64,000 nt of DNA from Xenorhabdus ishibashii (lineage in GTDB: Bacteria > Pseudomonadota > Gammaproteobacteria > Enterobacterales > Enterobacteriaceae): the NCBI RefSeq assembly GCF_002632755.1, contig NZ_NJAK01000001.1, forward strand, positions 124,001 through 188,000. Direction: 5' to 3'. The position numbers were made by a program, and so were the translations under genes. Below are positions 54,991 to 64,000 of this stretch, one piece after another. Every line of letters starts with the position of its first letter. The stretch's first letter is position 1. The notes beneath the pieces were generated by a model, which made no database searches, was not told the DNA's origin, and saw only the letters and a list, made by a program, of their open reading frames with translations.

Positions 54991-56346
54991 ATGAATAATA
55001 TTGACCTGATCGGTATTGGTATTGGTCCCTTCAATCTGGGATTGGCGGCACTACTTTCGTCACACTCTGATCTGACCAGCCTTTTCCTCGAACGTAAACC
55101 TGAGTTTCGCTGGCATGAGGGTCTCCTGTTATCAGGTACAACACTGCAGGTTCCATTCCTGGCGGATTTGGTAACAATGGCAGAGCCTACACACCCTCTG
55201 AGTTTTCTTAATTATCTTCATAAACATGATCGTCTTTACAAATTCTACTATTACGAAAAATTTCAGATCCCACGTCAGGAATATGACCATTACTGCCGCT
55301 GGGTAACGCAACAACTCCCCTCCTGCCAGTTCGGTGAAAATGTCATTGATGTGGCTTATGATCCGGTTTCCGATCATTTCATTGTTGAAAGTAAGCCTCA
55401 TATGGGATCGACGCATCAGTATTACAGTCGTAACCTTGCTGTCGGTATAGGAACCGCTCCGTTTCTGCCTGAGTGGGCTAAAATCCAGACCAAAGCTCCT
55501 ATCTTACATTCGGCAGAGTTCATAAACAGGCGTGCACAGCTCTCAACGTGTCGGCGTGTCACTGTAATTGGTTCAGGGCAAAGTGCTGCCGAATGCGTAC
55601 TGGCGCTTCACAATGCGTTGACACCTGAAATGATAGAGGCTGGCGCTTCAATCCAGTGGATCACCCGATCTGCCGGTTTTCATCCTATGGAATCGTCGAA
55701 ACTCGGTCAGGAATGTTTCACGCCGGCCTACATGAACCATTTTCACAGTATAACAAGAGAGAAACGCCGCAAGATCGTGGCGGGTCAGGGCGGGCTTTAT
55801 AAAGGTATCAGTGTCTCAACTATCGCAGATATCTTCGACATTTTGTATGAAGGCTCCATCGGTGGTCGTGATCCAAAACTTTCGCTTATTTCAAACTGCG
55901 AGGTCGAACAGGTGGAAAACTCTGGAGACTCTGAGGCGTTGCGGGTCATTTTTCGTCATCGGCATCTGGATAAAGTCGGCGTCATTGAAACTGATGCTAT
56001 TGTCGCTGCTACAGGTTATGAGCACACCAGCCCAAAATGGTTAGAAGGACTCAAGAATACAGTGCTTGCAACTGACGATTATGGTGATTTTATTGTAAAA
56101 GAGGATTTTAGTGCTCAACGCATTGACAAAGGAAAAGGCCTTATTTTCGTCCAGAATGCTGAAATTTTTCAACACGGTATTGGCTCTCCCGATCTGGGGC
56201 TTGGCGCGTATCGCAATGGGATTATTGCCAACCAGCTTCTTGGGCAGGAGTATTATCGCTTGCCTCAAAATTCGTCATTCCAGAGCTTTGGTCTGCCAGA
56301 GTATTACAATACCGGAGATAAAGATGACATTGTCCTTTGCCGATAA
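54991..56346 (+). CDS. Flavin-dependent amine N-monooxygenase (histamine N-hydroxylase, BasC/AngU-like)
   Basis: The 451-residue protein belongs to the lysine/ornithine N-monooxygenase group: FAD site [19 protein letters not shown] site [15 protein letters not shown] and the family end motif VAATGYEH. In acinetobactin and anguibactin loci the equivalent enzymes hydroxylate the side-chain amine of histamine. The histidine decarboxylase gene follows with a 23-bp overlap, which points to histamine rather than lysine or ornithine as substrate. The start is 1 bp after the NRPS stop. Confidence 0.9.
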   Translation: MNNIDLIGIGIGPFNLGLAALLSSHSDLTSLFLERKPEFRWHEGLLLSGTTLQVPFLADLVTMAEPTHPLSFLNYLHKHDRLYKFYYYEKFQIPRQEYDHYCRWVTQQLPSCQFGENVIDVAYDPVSDHFIVESKPHMGSTHQYYSRNLAVGIGTAPFLPEWAKIQTKAPILHSAEFINRRAQLSTCRRVTVIGSGQSAAECVLALHNALTPEMIEAGASIQWITRSAGFHPMESSKLGQECFTPAYMNHFHSITREKRRKIVAGQGGLYKGISVSTIADIFDILYEGSIGGRDPKLSLISNCEVEQVENSGDSEALRVIFRHRHLDKVGVIETDAIVAATGYEHTSPKWLEGLKNTVLATDDYGDFIVKEDFSAQRIDKGKGLIFVQNAEIFQHGIGSPDLGLGAYRNGIIANQLLGQEYYRLPQNSSFQSFGLPEYYNTGDKDDIVLCR

Positions 56347-57478
56347 AAACAGGCTAGATGCGTTTTGGCATTACTGTGTTAAAAACCAGTATTTCAATAT
56401 TGGCTATCCTGAGTCCTCAGACTTTGATTATTCTTATTTACAGAGATTCATGCAGTTCTCTATCAACAATTGCGGTGACTGGGGAGCGGAGTGCAACTAT
56501 CTCTTAAACTCTTTTGAGTTCGAAAAAGAGGTCATGAAATACTTTGCTGAGCTGTTCAAAATCCCTTTCGAAGACAGTTGGGGTTATGTCACCAACGGAG
56601 GAACGGAAGGTAATATGTTCGGCTGCTATCTTGGGCGAGAACTATTTCCTGAGGGGACACTTTATTATTCAAAAGATACGCATTATTCGGTGGCAAAAAT
56701 TGTTAAATTACTGCGTATCAAATCTTGTTTAGTAGAATCCTTACCCACTGGTGAGATAGACGATAATGACCTGATACAGAAGATCATCGCTCATAAAGAA
56801 CCACATCCAATCATTTTTGCCAATATCGGTACAACATTGCTCGGTGCGGTAGATAACATCAAGATCATTCAACAACGTATGCAGCAAATCGGTATCGCTC
56901 GCGAGAATTACTATCTGCACGCAGACGCTGCATTAAGTGGGATGATCCTGCCGTTCGTAGATAACCCGCAGCCTTTTACCTTTGCAGATGGTATCGACTC
57001 TATCAGTGTCTCCGGACACAAAATGATAGGTTCCCCTATTCCTTGCGGGATTGTTGTTGCAAAACGGAAAAACGTTGAGCGTATTACAGTCGATATTGAT
57101 TACATTTCGGCTCAGGACAAAACCATCTCAGGCTCACGTAATGGCCAGACGCCACTGATGATATGGGCGGCCATTCGCAGTCACTCGTTTGCTGATTGGC
57201 AGTGCCGCACTAAACACTGCCTAGAGATGGCACAATATGCCGTCAAGCGTTTCCGTTCTGCCGGAATAGAAGCCTGGCGTCATGACAACTCCATTACAGT
57301 GGTATTTCCATGCCCGTCGACAGCCGTCTGGAAGAAGTATTGTCTGGCAAGGTCGGGAGATATTGCACACCTAATCACCACGGCACATCATCACGACAGT
57401 AGTAAAATCGATGCATTAATCAACGATGTCATTGCTGAATCGCACCGGATAGTTCAAGTGCAAGATGCTGTCATGTGA
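56324..57478 (+). CDS. hdc: Histidine decarboxylase, pyridoxal-phosphate type
   Basis: The 384-residue enzyme converts histidine to histamine. It closely follows the enterobacterial/Morganella enzyme from [20 protein letters not shown] onward: [41 protein letters not shown], and the PLP-binding Lys in [15 protein letters not shown] (near residue 232). The ATG at 56324 follows CGGAG and gives the family start. A longer frame from 56111 would overlap the previous gene and adds 71 residues without family support. It supplies histamine for the siderophore. Confidence 0.95.
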   Translation: MTLSFADKNRLDAFWHYCVKNQYFNIGYPESSDFDYSYLQRFMQFSINNCGDWGAECNYLLNSFEFEKEVMKYFAELFKIPFEDSWGYVTNGGTEGNMFGCYLGRELFPEGTLYYSKDTHYSVAKIVKLLRIKSCLVESLPTGEIDDNDLIQKIIAHKEPHPIIFANIGTTLLGAVDNIKIIQQRMQQIGIARENYYLHADAALSGMILPFVDNPQPFTFADGIDSISVSGHKMIGSPIPCGIVVAKRKNVERITVDIDYISAQDKTISGSRNGQTPLMIWAAIRSHSFADWQCRTKHCLEMAQYAVKRFRSAGIEAWRHDNSITVVFPCPSTAVWKKYCLARSGDIAHLITTAHHHDSSKIDALINDVIAESHRIVQVQDAVM

Positions 57479-57584
57479 GAGGTAAAAACAACTACATTGG
57501 GGCTTCCCCTGTGATTTTGATATGCTAACCAAATCATAACTATTACACTGTAATTTATTTTATATAAAACTGAAGGAGCCTTTG

Positions 57585-58382
57585 GTGCTTACAGCAAGAA
57601 ATATCACCGCAACTTACGGCAAAAAAACCGTATTGCATGATTTGTCAGTAGACTTTACCCAAGGGCGCATCACCGCACTCGTCGGGTCTAATGGCTGCGG
57701 TAAGTCGACACTGCTGAAGTCCATCATGGGTTTCATCCCTCTGAAAAGTGGAGAAATTCTGCTAGAAGGTAAGCTAATTACAGAGATAGGTCGCAAAGCG
57801 CTGGCTCGAAAAATCTCTTATCTGCCGCAGGAATGCCACTGCCCGGATTACATGACACTGGGAGAGTTGATCGAGCTGGCAGCTTGTGGGCGCAATTCAC
57901 TTTTCGGCGGGCCATCCCCGCGGGATCGCAAATTGTTTCATGATGTATTGGAAATCGTTGGCTTGGCCGATAAGGCTGGCTCTCAAGTCAACTCCCTTTC
58001 AGGAGGGCAACGCCAACGCGCCTGGGTGGCAATGGTGCTTGCACAGGACACTGACATCATTCTTATGGACGAGCCAGTGAATCACCTAGATATCAAATAT
58101 CAATATACGGTGCTTAAACTGGTTCGCGATCTCTCACTCCAGCACGGGAAAACCATCGTTGTGGTGTTACATGATTTAAATCTAACAACAACTTTTGCCG
58201 ATGATGTTGTGATGCTAAATACTGGTAGCGTTATTGCAGCAGGTGCTGTCAATAAAACGATAACGGTAGATAATATCCGACGCGTATTCGATATTCCGGC
58301 TGATATTTTTAGTTACAACGGCAGCCTTATCTGTCAGCCTTATCCGGGTATAAACCACCCTGGAAATCAGTCCGGAGTATGA
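57585..58382 (+). CDS. ABC transporter ATPase for ferric siderophore (FepC/FecE type)
   Basis: The 265-residue ATPase has Walker A LVGSNGCGKSTLLK, signature LSGGQRQRAW, Walker B TDIILMDEPVNHLD and the H-loop VVLHDLN. A GTG at 57585 lies 6 bp after AAGGAG and is chosen over the TTG one codon earlier. It powers import of the iron-siderophore complex across the inner membrane. Its stop overlaps the next start. A 100-bp gap separates it from the decarboxylase gene, without a visible Fur box, so it is probably read from the NRPS operon. Confidence 0.93.
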   Translation: MLTARNITATYGKKTVLHDLSVDFTQGRITALVGSNGCGKSTLLKSIMGFIPLKSGEILLEGKLITEIGRKALARKISYLPQECHCPDYMTLGELIELAACGRNSLFGGPSPRDRKLFHDVLEIVGLADKAGSQVNSLSGGQRQRAWVAMVLAQDTDIILMDEPVNHLDIKYQYTVLKLVRDLSLQHGKTIVVVLHDLNLTTTFADDVVMLNTGSVIAAGAVNKTITVDNIRRVFDIPADIFSYNGSLICQPYPGINHPGNQSGV

Positions 58383-59395
58383 CGATGAAATCCAGTTTGT
58401 TTTTTATATTCGCCCCTTTTGTATTGCTGCTGATCTTTTTTTCTAGTCTCTCTTTTGGCGTAAATATTGCGCCAGTTTCGCAAATTTATGCGGCCTTAAC
58501 GCAGTCCGAACCGCAAGACTATGAACAGGCGGTTATTTTATACCAGCGACTGCCACGGGCTTTGATTTGTGTTTATGTCGGTGCGGCGATGGCATGCAGT
58601 GGCCTCGTCTTCCAGGGGCTTATCCGCAATCCACTAGCCTCCTCATCAACATTGGGAATCAATGCCGGTACGACACTATTTGTCATAATAGGTGCAATCA
58701 GCTTTGAGTTCGATCTGACATTACAAGGCATAGCTGCCCTTGTCGGCGGGTTATTCGGCTTTCTGTCATCTCTTGCAGTATCTCGCCTGGCAGGTGTTAA
58801 CGGCGTTTCTCGCGACTTGCTATTGATACTGTCAGGCACATTAATAACGATGCTTTATCTTGGGATAAGCAATGCTGTTCTTCTTGCCTATCCTGCATTA
58901 CGAACTGAATATTTGAGCTGGTTAGCAGGGGCTATCAATCATGTCTATATCACAAGACTTCACCATTTCTGGTGGCTCGGTATACTGGCCTTGATGGTAC
59001 TTTTATTACTGGCACGTCCACTGACACTTATTCTGCTCGGTTACGAAAAAGCGCTTTCGATTGGCGCAAATGCAACGCTTGTTTCACGCATTGCGCTGAT
59101 TGCAGCCATAGTTGCATCCAGTTCTGCCGTTGCCATATGCGGTCCGATTGGTTTCGTGGGGTTGGTTGTACCCCATATTGTCAAGCCTCTGGTTGGTCAG
59201 AATTTTATGCTGTCTCTGCCAGCTTGTGCTCTGGCGGGGGCAAGTATCTGCTTGATTGCCAATCTCTGTGCGCAGACACTCTTCCAGCCTTATGTCATAC
59301 ATACCGGCATTCTAATGGATTTCTTGGGAGGATTGTTTTTTATCTGGATTATCAGAAAGCGCTATCTTTTAGCAACATCGGAGAGATCACTATGA
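58379..59395 (+). CDS. FecCD-family siderophore permease subunit 1
   Basis: The 338-residue inner-membrane protein has about nine hydrophobic segments with family motifs RLPRALICVYVGAAMACSGLVFQGLIRNPLASSSTLGINAG, and GFVGLVVPHIV near the ATPase contact. It is the FatD/BauC-type half of the permease heterodimer. It overlaps the ATPase gene by 4 bp and the second permease by 4 bp. Confidence 0.93.
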   Translation: MTMKSSLFFIFAPFVLLLIFFSSLSFGVNIAPVSQIYAALTQSEPQDYEQAVILYQRLPRALICVYVGAAMACSGLVFQGLIRNPLASSSTLGINAGTTLFVIIGAISFEFDLTLQGIAALVGGLFGFLSSLAVSRLAGVNGVSRDLLLILSGTLITMLYLGISNAVLLAYPALRTEYLSWLAGAINHVYITRLHHFWWLGILALMVLLLLARPLTLILLGYEKALSIGANATLVSRIALIAAIVASSSAVAICGPIGFVGLVVPHIVKPLVGQNFMLSLPACALAGASICLIANLCAQTLFQPYVIHTGILMDFLGGLFFIWIIRKRYLLATSERSL

Positions 59396-60447
59396 ACTTC
59401 GGTCAAGCAACAGACGGACAAAGGGTACTACGTTTCGCCAACGGATTACAGATGCGTACCCGTGACATAAAAGTCGGTTTATGCCTATTTACCATCACGA
59501 TCATACTCATGGCTATTTCTTTAAACGTCGGGGTTACAAACGTTGGTATACGTGAATTCACGCATATGCTTTTTGGATATTCCCTTGATCACCACCAGTT
59601 TTATGCGCTCTGGGTTGTACGAATACCCCATATTTTATTGGGATTAATGGTAGGTTGGTGCGCAGCCCTTGCCGGTGCTATTTTGCAGCCGATTGCTCGC
59701 AATCCGCTGGCTGACCCCGGCCTTTTTGGCATAAGTCAGGGATCTATGACGATGATCATAGTCTTACTGGCGTTTGTTCCTTCCGCACCTAAGATGCTGA
59801 TCGTCCTTGCTGCACTAGTTGGCGGACTGATTGTTGCGTTGTTTTTGACTTTGCTCGTCGGCAATAATCGCGCAAGTGGCTTAGCAATTTTACTGATGGG
59901 GATTGCCGTCTCGTCCGTTCTTAGTTCTGTCAGCTCTTTTCTTATTCTCTATCTTCCGACAGAATTATCCTTGAATCTTGCTGGATGGATGCAAGGATCG
60001 TTGTTTCAGGCCAGTTGGTCAATTATCGCATCATTCACGCCATTATTCTTATTGAGTATTATCGGAATTCTGATCACTGGCCCCGCTTTAAACCGCTATG
60101 AGCTTGGAAATGAACTTGCTATGTCCTTTGGGGAGCCTATCAAATATTCCCGCCCGTTGCTGATGATGTTTTCTGTCCTGCTAAGCGCAGCATCTGTCAC
60201 CGCAGTAGGACCATTGAGCTTTTTGGGAATACTGGCACCGCATCTGGCTAGCTTTATTTCATCGGCTACAGGCCGCGCCCGACTGTTTCTTTCCGCTCTG
60301 GTGGGTGGAAATCTGGTCGTCACCGCGGATATCATGGCGAAAGCAGCACCCGCAGGAATCTTTCTCCCTGTCGGGTTGAGTTTCACACTCATTGGTGTGC
60401 CCCTGTTCATCCTGACAATGCGGCTAAGCGCACTACGTAAACGCTGA
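59392..60447 (+). CDS. FecCD-family siderophore permease subunit 2
   Basis: The 351-residue membrane protein has VVRIPHILLGLMVGWCAALAGAILQPIARNPLADPGLFGISQG and GPLSFLGILAPHLA, the FecCD signatures. The start at 59392 overlaps the previous stop (ATGA); the frame is open further upstream, but that part lies inside the preceding gene. It is the last gene of the siderophore locus. Confidence 0.93.
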   Translation: MNFGQATDGQRVLRFANGLQMRTRDIKVGLCLFTITIILMAISLNVGVTNVGIREFTHMLFGYSLDHHQFYALWVVRIPHILLGLMVGWCAALAGAILQPIARNPLADPGLFGISQGSMTMIIVLLAFVPSAPKMLIVLAALVGGLIVALFLTLLVGNNRASGLAILLMGIAVSSVLSSVSSFLILYLPTELSLNLAGWMQGSLFQASWSIIASFTPLFLLSIIGILITGPALNRYELGNELAMSFGEPIKYSRPLLMMFSVLLSAASVTAVGPLSFLGILAPHLASFISSATGRARLFLSALVGGNLVVTADIMAKAAPAGIFLPVGLSFTLIGVPLFILTMRLSALRKR

Positions 60448-60998
60448 ATATCTGGGACATGCTATCGATTTATATAGATGAAAAACAACATATTAAATAT
60501 ATGACCTATTATTCCAGCCATGCCTATTTCCCACAATAAATATATCATCAGAGGTTAATTAATACTCTTTTCTTTCAAAAAAATTGATGTCACGACCCGC
60601 TCATTCATTTAATAACAACATCAACCATAAAACAATTAAATAGGGAAATATTAAAGTTGAACAGAATATTACATTTTTCTTACCAAAAAAATAAGTTAAA
60701 TATGCCTATGTCGGTATCGCAAGAGCAATAAATAGAGTGATTTGTGTGTTAACTAATGTTTTATCCCGCTAATAATTAATTGTATATTTTGACAAGGATT
60801 AAATAAAAAAATATTATTGTAATTGGTGTCGGAACCACTACCAAAGATATATCGCTTAAATAAAGTGAATATGAATAAAACTTAAACTTAACAATGCCGA
60901 AATGGTGGTGAATATAATACCCAGTAATGGGGAATCAGCCCAGCCTTTCAGTGGGAGGCTTCTGAACATTTTGGCGCCTTAATTAGGGATGTTTAAAA
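60448..60998. other. AT-rich intergenic region after the siderophore locus
   Basis: These 551 bp contain no coding frame. No strong terminator is seen directly behind the permease gene. An imperfect hairpin (AGCCCAGCC, then GGGAGGCT) lies near 60937-60960 ahead of the next gene. The right boundary of the acquired locus probably falls here, but I see no clear att repeat. Confidence 0.5.
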
Positions 60999-61343
60999 AT
61001 GAAAGCATTATCTATTATTGCTCTTGTATTTGCTGCTTTGTCTATCTTTATTCCAGTTGGTGGCGTATTTATCGCTATGTTCTGTAGTGTTCTTGCTCTA
61101 ATGTCATTTTATAAAAGCCCAACATTATCTGGTGTAACATTTGGTATGAACATCATTTCCACGGCTTTTTTATCTCCAAGTCTCATGGTGACGGCAGCCT
61201 CAATACACAGCGATGGTGGCGATGGCGTAGGGCTTTATTGGTTCTATGTTGGCTTTCATATAGTTCTTTTTGTATTAGCAATTATTATCTCAATGATTTT
61301 GAAGAAAAAAGCAAGTAAAAAAGAAACCGTTACAGCGAGTTAA
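60999..61343 (+). CDS. Small three-segment membrane protein
   Basis: The 114-residue protein has hydrophobic stretches at about 2-40 (probably two segments), 45-68 and 80-103, and a basic cytoplasmic tail KKKASKKE. It resembles DUF4190-type small membrane proteins in layout, but I cannot name a family. A ribosome binding site (TAGGGATG) precedes the start. Confidence 0.7.
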   Translation: MKALSIIALVFAALSIFIPVGGVFIAMFCSVLALMSFYKSPTLSGVTFGMNIISTAFLSPSLMVTAASIHSDGGDGVGLYWFYVGFHIVLFVLAIIISMILKKKASKKETVTAS

Positions 61344-61352
61344 TTGCAAAAT

Positions 61353-61372
61353 CTCCCCCTAAAAAGGGGGAG
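61353..61372 (+). terminator. Hairpin after the small membrane-protein gene
   Basis: CTCCCCCT and AGGGGGAG form a perfect 8-bp stem with an AAAA loop, 9 bp after the stop. The following GTTGATAATT is not a proper T-tract, so it may act as a transcript-stabilising 3' hairpin. Confidence 0.6.
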
Positions 61373-61478
61373 GTTGATAATTACACAATATCTGTACAAC
61401 AAAACCAAAAAACTTGACGTTAGATAATTAAATACGCAATTAAAATAATTAGATAACTTAATGTATGTGGATATATAA

Positions 61479-62288
61479 ATGAAAAACGTATTGAAATGGG
61501 TAGGGATAGTATTTGTTGTTCTTCTCGTTATAGGCTTCATTGCAGGAAATGATGAAAGTAAATCATCAAGTAGCAATTCCTCTGCGGCAACATCATCGAA
61601 AAAAGCAATTAAGTTGACCGAAAATGAACTAAAAACCGTCAAAGAGATGATTTACGATGAAGTGGAAACCAGCTTTGATGGAGGTAGTTCACAACTAGAT
61701 ACAGAATATTTAGCTGTATCAGCCAGAGAAATGCAAAAAGTCTACGCAGAAAATGAAGCCAGAGGTGATAAGATCTACAAAGGTAAAAAAATTATCATAT
61801 CTGGTATTATTGATTCAATAGATTCTAGCTTTGGCGATATTCCTGTTGTGACATTAAAAACAGGTGATATGTTTAATAAAGTACATGTCAATTTTTCTAA
61901 AAAATATAGAGATCTTGCCGCTGAGCTAAATAAAAATCAAAAGGTTAAATACGCCTGCGTTGGTAGCAGTGTCATTATAGGATCACCATCGGTGAGGGAT
62001 TGTACTCCGGTTTCGGTTGCCGTAGATGAATTGACCGATAAGCTTGTATCATCTGCAAATAATGCTTTAAAAAACCCAGGTAAAGCAAACGAGTATGATA
62101 AAGAAATAATTCTGTTTGTTAAGATTGCTTCTGTAGCGACAGAAGATTTTAAAACATGTGGCACCATTGATCAGAAATGTTTATTTTCTGCTATCTCTAA
62201 ATACGGCGAAGATAATTTGAAAAATAACGAAGAGATTAAGGCAGTGATGAAAAAATTAGGAGTAGATCCCGCTACACTAGAAATATAA
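61479..62288 (+). CDS. Membrane-anchored protein with tRNA_anti-like OB fold
   Basis: The 269-residue protein has one N-terminal membrane segment (about 7-23), a Ser-rich linker (KSSSSNSSAATSSKK) and an OB-fold of the tRNA_anti-like type: YAENEARGDKIYKGKKIIISG, then VVTLKTGDMFNKVHVNF and VKYACVGSSVIIGSPSVRDC. A C-terminal helical part (about 185-269) has two Cys residues that may form a disulfide. The ligand is unknown. It is preceded by a 135-bp gap and followed by a good terminator, so it is a single-gene unit. Confidence 0.8.
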   Translation: MKNVLKWVGIVFVVLLVIGFIAGNDESKSSSSNSSAATSSKKAIKLTENELKTVKEMIYDEVETSFDGGSSQLDTEYLAVSAREMQKVYAENEARGDKIYKGKKIIISGIIDSIDSSFGDIPVVTLKTGDMFNKVHVNFSKKYRDLAAELNKNQKVKYACVGSSVIIGSPSVRDCTPVSVAVDELTDKLVSSANNALKNPGKANEYDKEIILFVKIASVATEDFKTCGTIDQKCLFSAISKYGEDNLKNNEEIKAVMKKLGVDPATLEI

Positions 62289-62291
62289 TCC

Positions 62292-62311
62292 AGCCCCGAA
62301 AGGGGCTTTTC
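62292..62311 (+). terminator. Rho-independent terminator of the OB-fold gene
   Basis: AGCCCC, GAAA loop, GGGGCT and then TTTT lie 4 bp past the stop codon. Confidence 0.9.
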
Positions 62312-62385
62312 CCCTTCTAAACTTTGCTCACATTTTGTGTTTCCCGTAAGTAAAATACCCCCAAAATTTCAGATATACCATTACG

Positions 62386-62550
62386 ATGGAAGTCTACGCT
62401 CAGCGCGAGACCTTTACAGAAGGAATGGAGATACCTAATGATATCGTGTGATCCACGCTAGTTGTTGTTGAGAATGGTAAGGTTACGAGAATTATCAATA
62501 AACCCGACGACAAACTGATTGATGGAGATAACAAATCAGCCCCTGAATAA
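62386..62550 (+). pseudogene. Short reading frame interrupted by a UGA codon
   Basis: From the ATG at 62386 the frame reads MEVYAQRETFTEGMEIPNDI and V, then TGA (62449-62451), and continues in frame as STLVVVENGKVTRIINKPDD through to TAA at 62548. Both halves look like one small protein of about 54 residues. No selenocysteine element is apparent, so a nonsense mutation is the simplest reading. Family unknown; the ribosome binding site is weak. Confidence 0.45.
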
Positions 62551-62563
62551 TCAGAGGCTTTTT
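62538..62563 (+). terminator. Terminator at the end of putP and of the small frame
   Basis: AGCCCCTGA, ATAA loop, TCAGAGGCT (one mismatch) are followed by TTTTTATTTT. It lies just past the putP stop on the other strand and can end the plus-strand transcript; on the minus strand it is T-poor. Confidence 0.65.
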
Positions 62564-62573
62564 ATTTTATTGA

Positions 62574-64000
62574 CTATTTCGTCTTATAGTGCGCTTCTGC
62601 TTCAAGAAAACGCTGTTGTGTCGCTTGACTTGGCGCTTTTCCTAGCAAACTCACCACGATAATAGCAATCGTCGCAAAGATAAAGCCTGGAATGATTTCA
62701 TACAAGGAAAACCAGTGGTATTCCATCCAAACCAGCACTGTGATAGCGCCCACCAGCATACCCGCCAATGCACCATTACGAGTCATACGTTTCCAAAGTA
62801 CCGAGATCAAAACTACAGGGCCAAATGCTGCACCAAATCCGGCCCAAGCATTACTAACTAATGCCAGTACCTTATTGTTCGGATTAGTTGCAATCACAAT
62901 GGCAATGATAGCTACCAACAAAACCATCATACGACCAACCCATACCAATTCTTTCTGGCTAGCTTTGGTACGTATAAATGCTTTATAGAGATCTTCTGTC
63001 AGTGCGCTGGAGCAAACCAGCAACTGGCAACTCAATGTACTCATAACCGCAGCCAGTACCGCAGACAGTAATATTCCCGTGATCCATGGGTTAAACAAGA
63101 GCACACCTAATTCTATAAAGATACGTTCACGGTTTTGCAATACCGCCCCTGCCTGCTCAGGATATATTTCAAAATATGAGATACCAAAGAAGCCAACAGC
63201 CACAGTACCTGCAAGACACAGTAACATCCACGTCATACTGATGCGACGGGCTTTATGAATAGTCTGGTGAGAGTCTGCCGCCATGAAGCGAGCGAGAATG
63301 TGCGGCTGACCAAAATAGCCCAATCCCCATCCCAACAAAGAAATAATGGCAATAATATTCAGATTTTTAAACATATCTAAATAAGCCGGATTTTTTGCTT
63401 CAATAATAGTGATGGCGGAGCCAACGCCTCCCACTTTGAACAAAACCAGCACAGGAACCAAAATCAAAGCAAAAATCATCAAAGTTGCCTGAACTGTATC
63501 CGTCCAACTCACCGCCAAAAAACCACCGAGGAAGGTATAGGCAATCGTTGCCAATGCACCTAACCAGATAGCCTTTTCATAACTGATACCGAACGTGTTT
63601 TCAAATAACAGCCCACCAGCCACAACACCCGATGCACAGTAAATAGTAAAGAAAATCAAGATAACCAATGCAGAGATAATACGCAGGATTTTGCTTTTAT
63701 CTTCAAAGCGATGAGTGAAATAGTCTGGTAACGTCAATGCGTTATTACTCACTTCAGTATGAACGCGTAATCTACCTGCAATCCAGCGCCAGTTCAGGTA
63801 TGCCCCCAGCAGTAGACCTAATGCGATCCAACCTTCTGAAATTCCAGAGAAAAAAATAGCCCCCGGCAGCCCCATCAATAACCAGCCACTCATATCAGAA
63901 GCGCCAGCAGATAATGCTGTTACCACACTACCTAATCGCCTGCCCCCCAAGATGTAATCATCAAAATTTTTGGTAGAACGATAAGCCATAAAACCTATCA
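62574..64000 (-). CDS. putP: Sodium/proline symporter, 5' end outside the window
   Basis: About 475 residues of the inner-membrane Na+/proline symporter are visible, matching E. coli PutP through to its end: RSTKNFDDYILGGR, SAGASDMSGWLLMGLPGA, GFLAVSWTDTVQA, GWGLGYFGQPHILARFMAADS, QLLVCSSALTEDLYKAF and LLGKAPSQATQQRF. The first Met in the visible frame (MAYRSTKN) is internal; about 25 N-terminal residues with the first membrane segment lie beyond 64000. Confidence 0.96.
   Translation of the reverse strand, partial: IGFMAYRSTKNFDDYILGGRRLGSVVTALSAGASDMSGWLLMGLPGAIFFSGISEGWIALGLLLGAYLNWRWIAGRLRVHTEVSNNALTLPDYFTHRFEDKSKILRIISALVILIFFTIYCASGVVAGGLLFENTFGISYEKAIWLGALATIAYTFLGGFLAVSWTDTVQATLMIFALILVPVLVLFKVGGVGSAITIIEAKNPAYLDMFKNLNIIAIISLLGWGLGYFGQPHILARFMAADSHQTIHKARRISMTWMLLCLAGTVAVGFFGISYFEIYPEQAGAVLQNRERIFIELGVLLFNPWITGILLSAVLAAVMSTLSCQLLVCSSALTEDLYKAFIRTKASQKELVWVGRMMVLLVAIIAIVIATNPNNKVLALVSNAWAGFGAAFGPVVLISVLWKRMTRNGALAGMLVGAITVLVWMEYHWFSLYEIIPGFIFATIAIIVVSLLGKAPSQATQQRFLEAEAHYKTK

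Noticed and set aside
56111-56323. N-terminal extension of histidine decarboxylase by 71 residues
   Set aside because: It lies out of frame inside the monooxygenase gene and the enzyme family starts at MTLS; CGGAG precedes the internal ATG.
58972-59391. N-terminal extension of the second permease by 140 residues
   Set aside because: The stretch overlaps the first permease in another frame and is Cys/His-rich unlike a membrane protein; the ATGA overlap gives a normal start.
60590-60620. CACGACCC near 60.6 kb as the right attachment copy of tRNA-Lys
   Set aside because: Only 8 bases match the tRNA end, which is expected by chance in a window this long; the following bases match only with gaps.
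62449-62451. UGA as a selenocysteine codon
   Set aside because: No SECIS-like hairpin is evident directly after the codon and the short protein is not a known selenoprotein; a nonsense mutation is simpler.

Overview
The window looks like chromosome of an enterobacterium of the Morganellaceae, most probably Xenorhabdus or Photorhabdus. This is inferred from three things: the tRNA-Gly/Cys/Leu cluster beside pgsA-uvrC-uvrY, cycA and putP with enterobacterial sequences, and a histidine decarboxylase very close to what I remember of the Morganella enzyme. No 16S or other species marker is present. Core housekeeping genes alternate with three accessory blocks.

Block 1 (about 0.84-24.95 kb) is a genomic island in the 3' end of a tRNA-Leu(UAA) gene. 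A P4-type integrase lies next to the tRNA at the right end. A 21-22 bp copy of the tRNA 3' end lies at 842-862 at the left end, beyond which are remnants of another element (a frameshifted integrase). From left to right the island carries: a two-gene restriction-modification system whose modification subunit carries its own nuclease-like domain; an Nlp/Ner-type regulator; a branched inverted-repeat element beside the wreck of a recombinase; a large membrane-spanning KAP-type NTPase (probable defence); an intact second recombinase with a second branched element; a type VI secretion cargo module (orphan tssF, vgrG, DUF4123 adaptor, lipase effector, lipoprotein immunity candidate, PAAR-like protein); and a P4-like replication module (iterons, primase-helicase, small DNA-binding protein, AlpA).

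Block 2 (about 25-37.7 kb) is mostly core: three tRNAs, pgsA, uvrC and uvrY, with an intact ISAs1-type insertion sequence (10-bp target duplication) just upstream of uvrY. Then come a GFA-family protein, a small membrane protein with an Asp8 tail, an EamA transporter diverging from a LysR regulator, a possible two-part peptide system (M29/NicX-like enzyme plus a 39-residue precursor-like peptide with its own terminator and a duplicated, truncated upstream copy), an acetyltransferase, a DUF4440 protein, cycA and tRNA-Lys.

Block 3 (about 37.7-60.45 kb) starts with a truncated integrase at tRNA-Lys and contains a complete-looking catechol/histamine siderophore locus under Fur-type operators. entC-E-B-A analogues make and activate 2,3-dihydroxybenzoate on an aryl carrier. 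A histidine decarboxylase and a flavin N-monooxygenase should make N-hydroxyhistamine. Two NRPS proteins (Cy-Cy-A-dead carrier, and dead C-carrier-C) together contain the parts of one VibF-like enzyme split in two. A TonB receptor, a periplasmic binding protein and a FecCD/FepC-type ABC transporter handle uptake. The expected product is an acinetobactin/anguibactin-type molecule. No thioesterase, phosphopantetheinyl transferase or exporter is in the locus.

The right end (60.45-64 kb) has a small membrane protein, an OB-fold membrane-anchored protein, a short UGA-interrupted reading frame and the C-terminal part of putP, which runs off the window.
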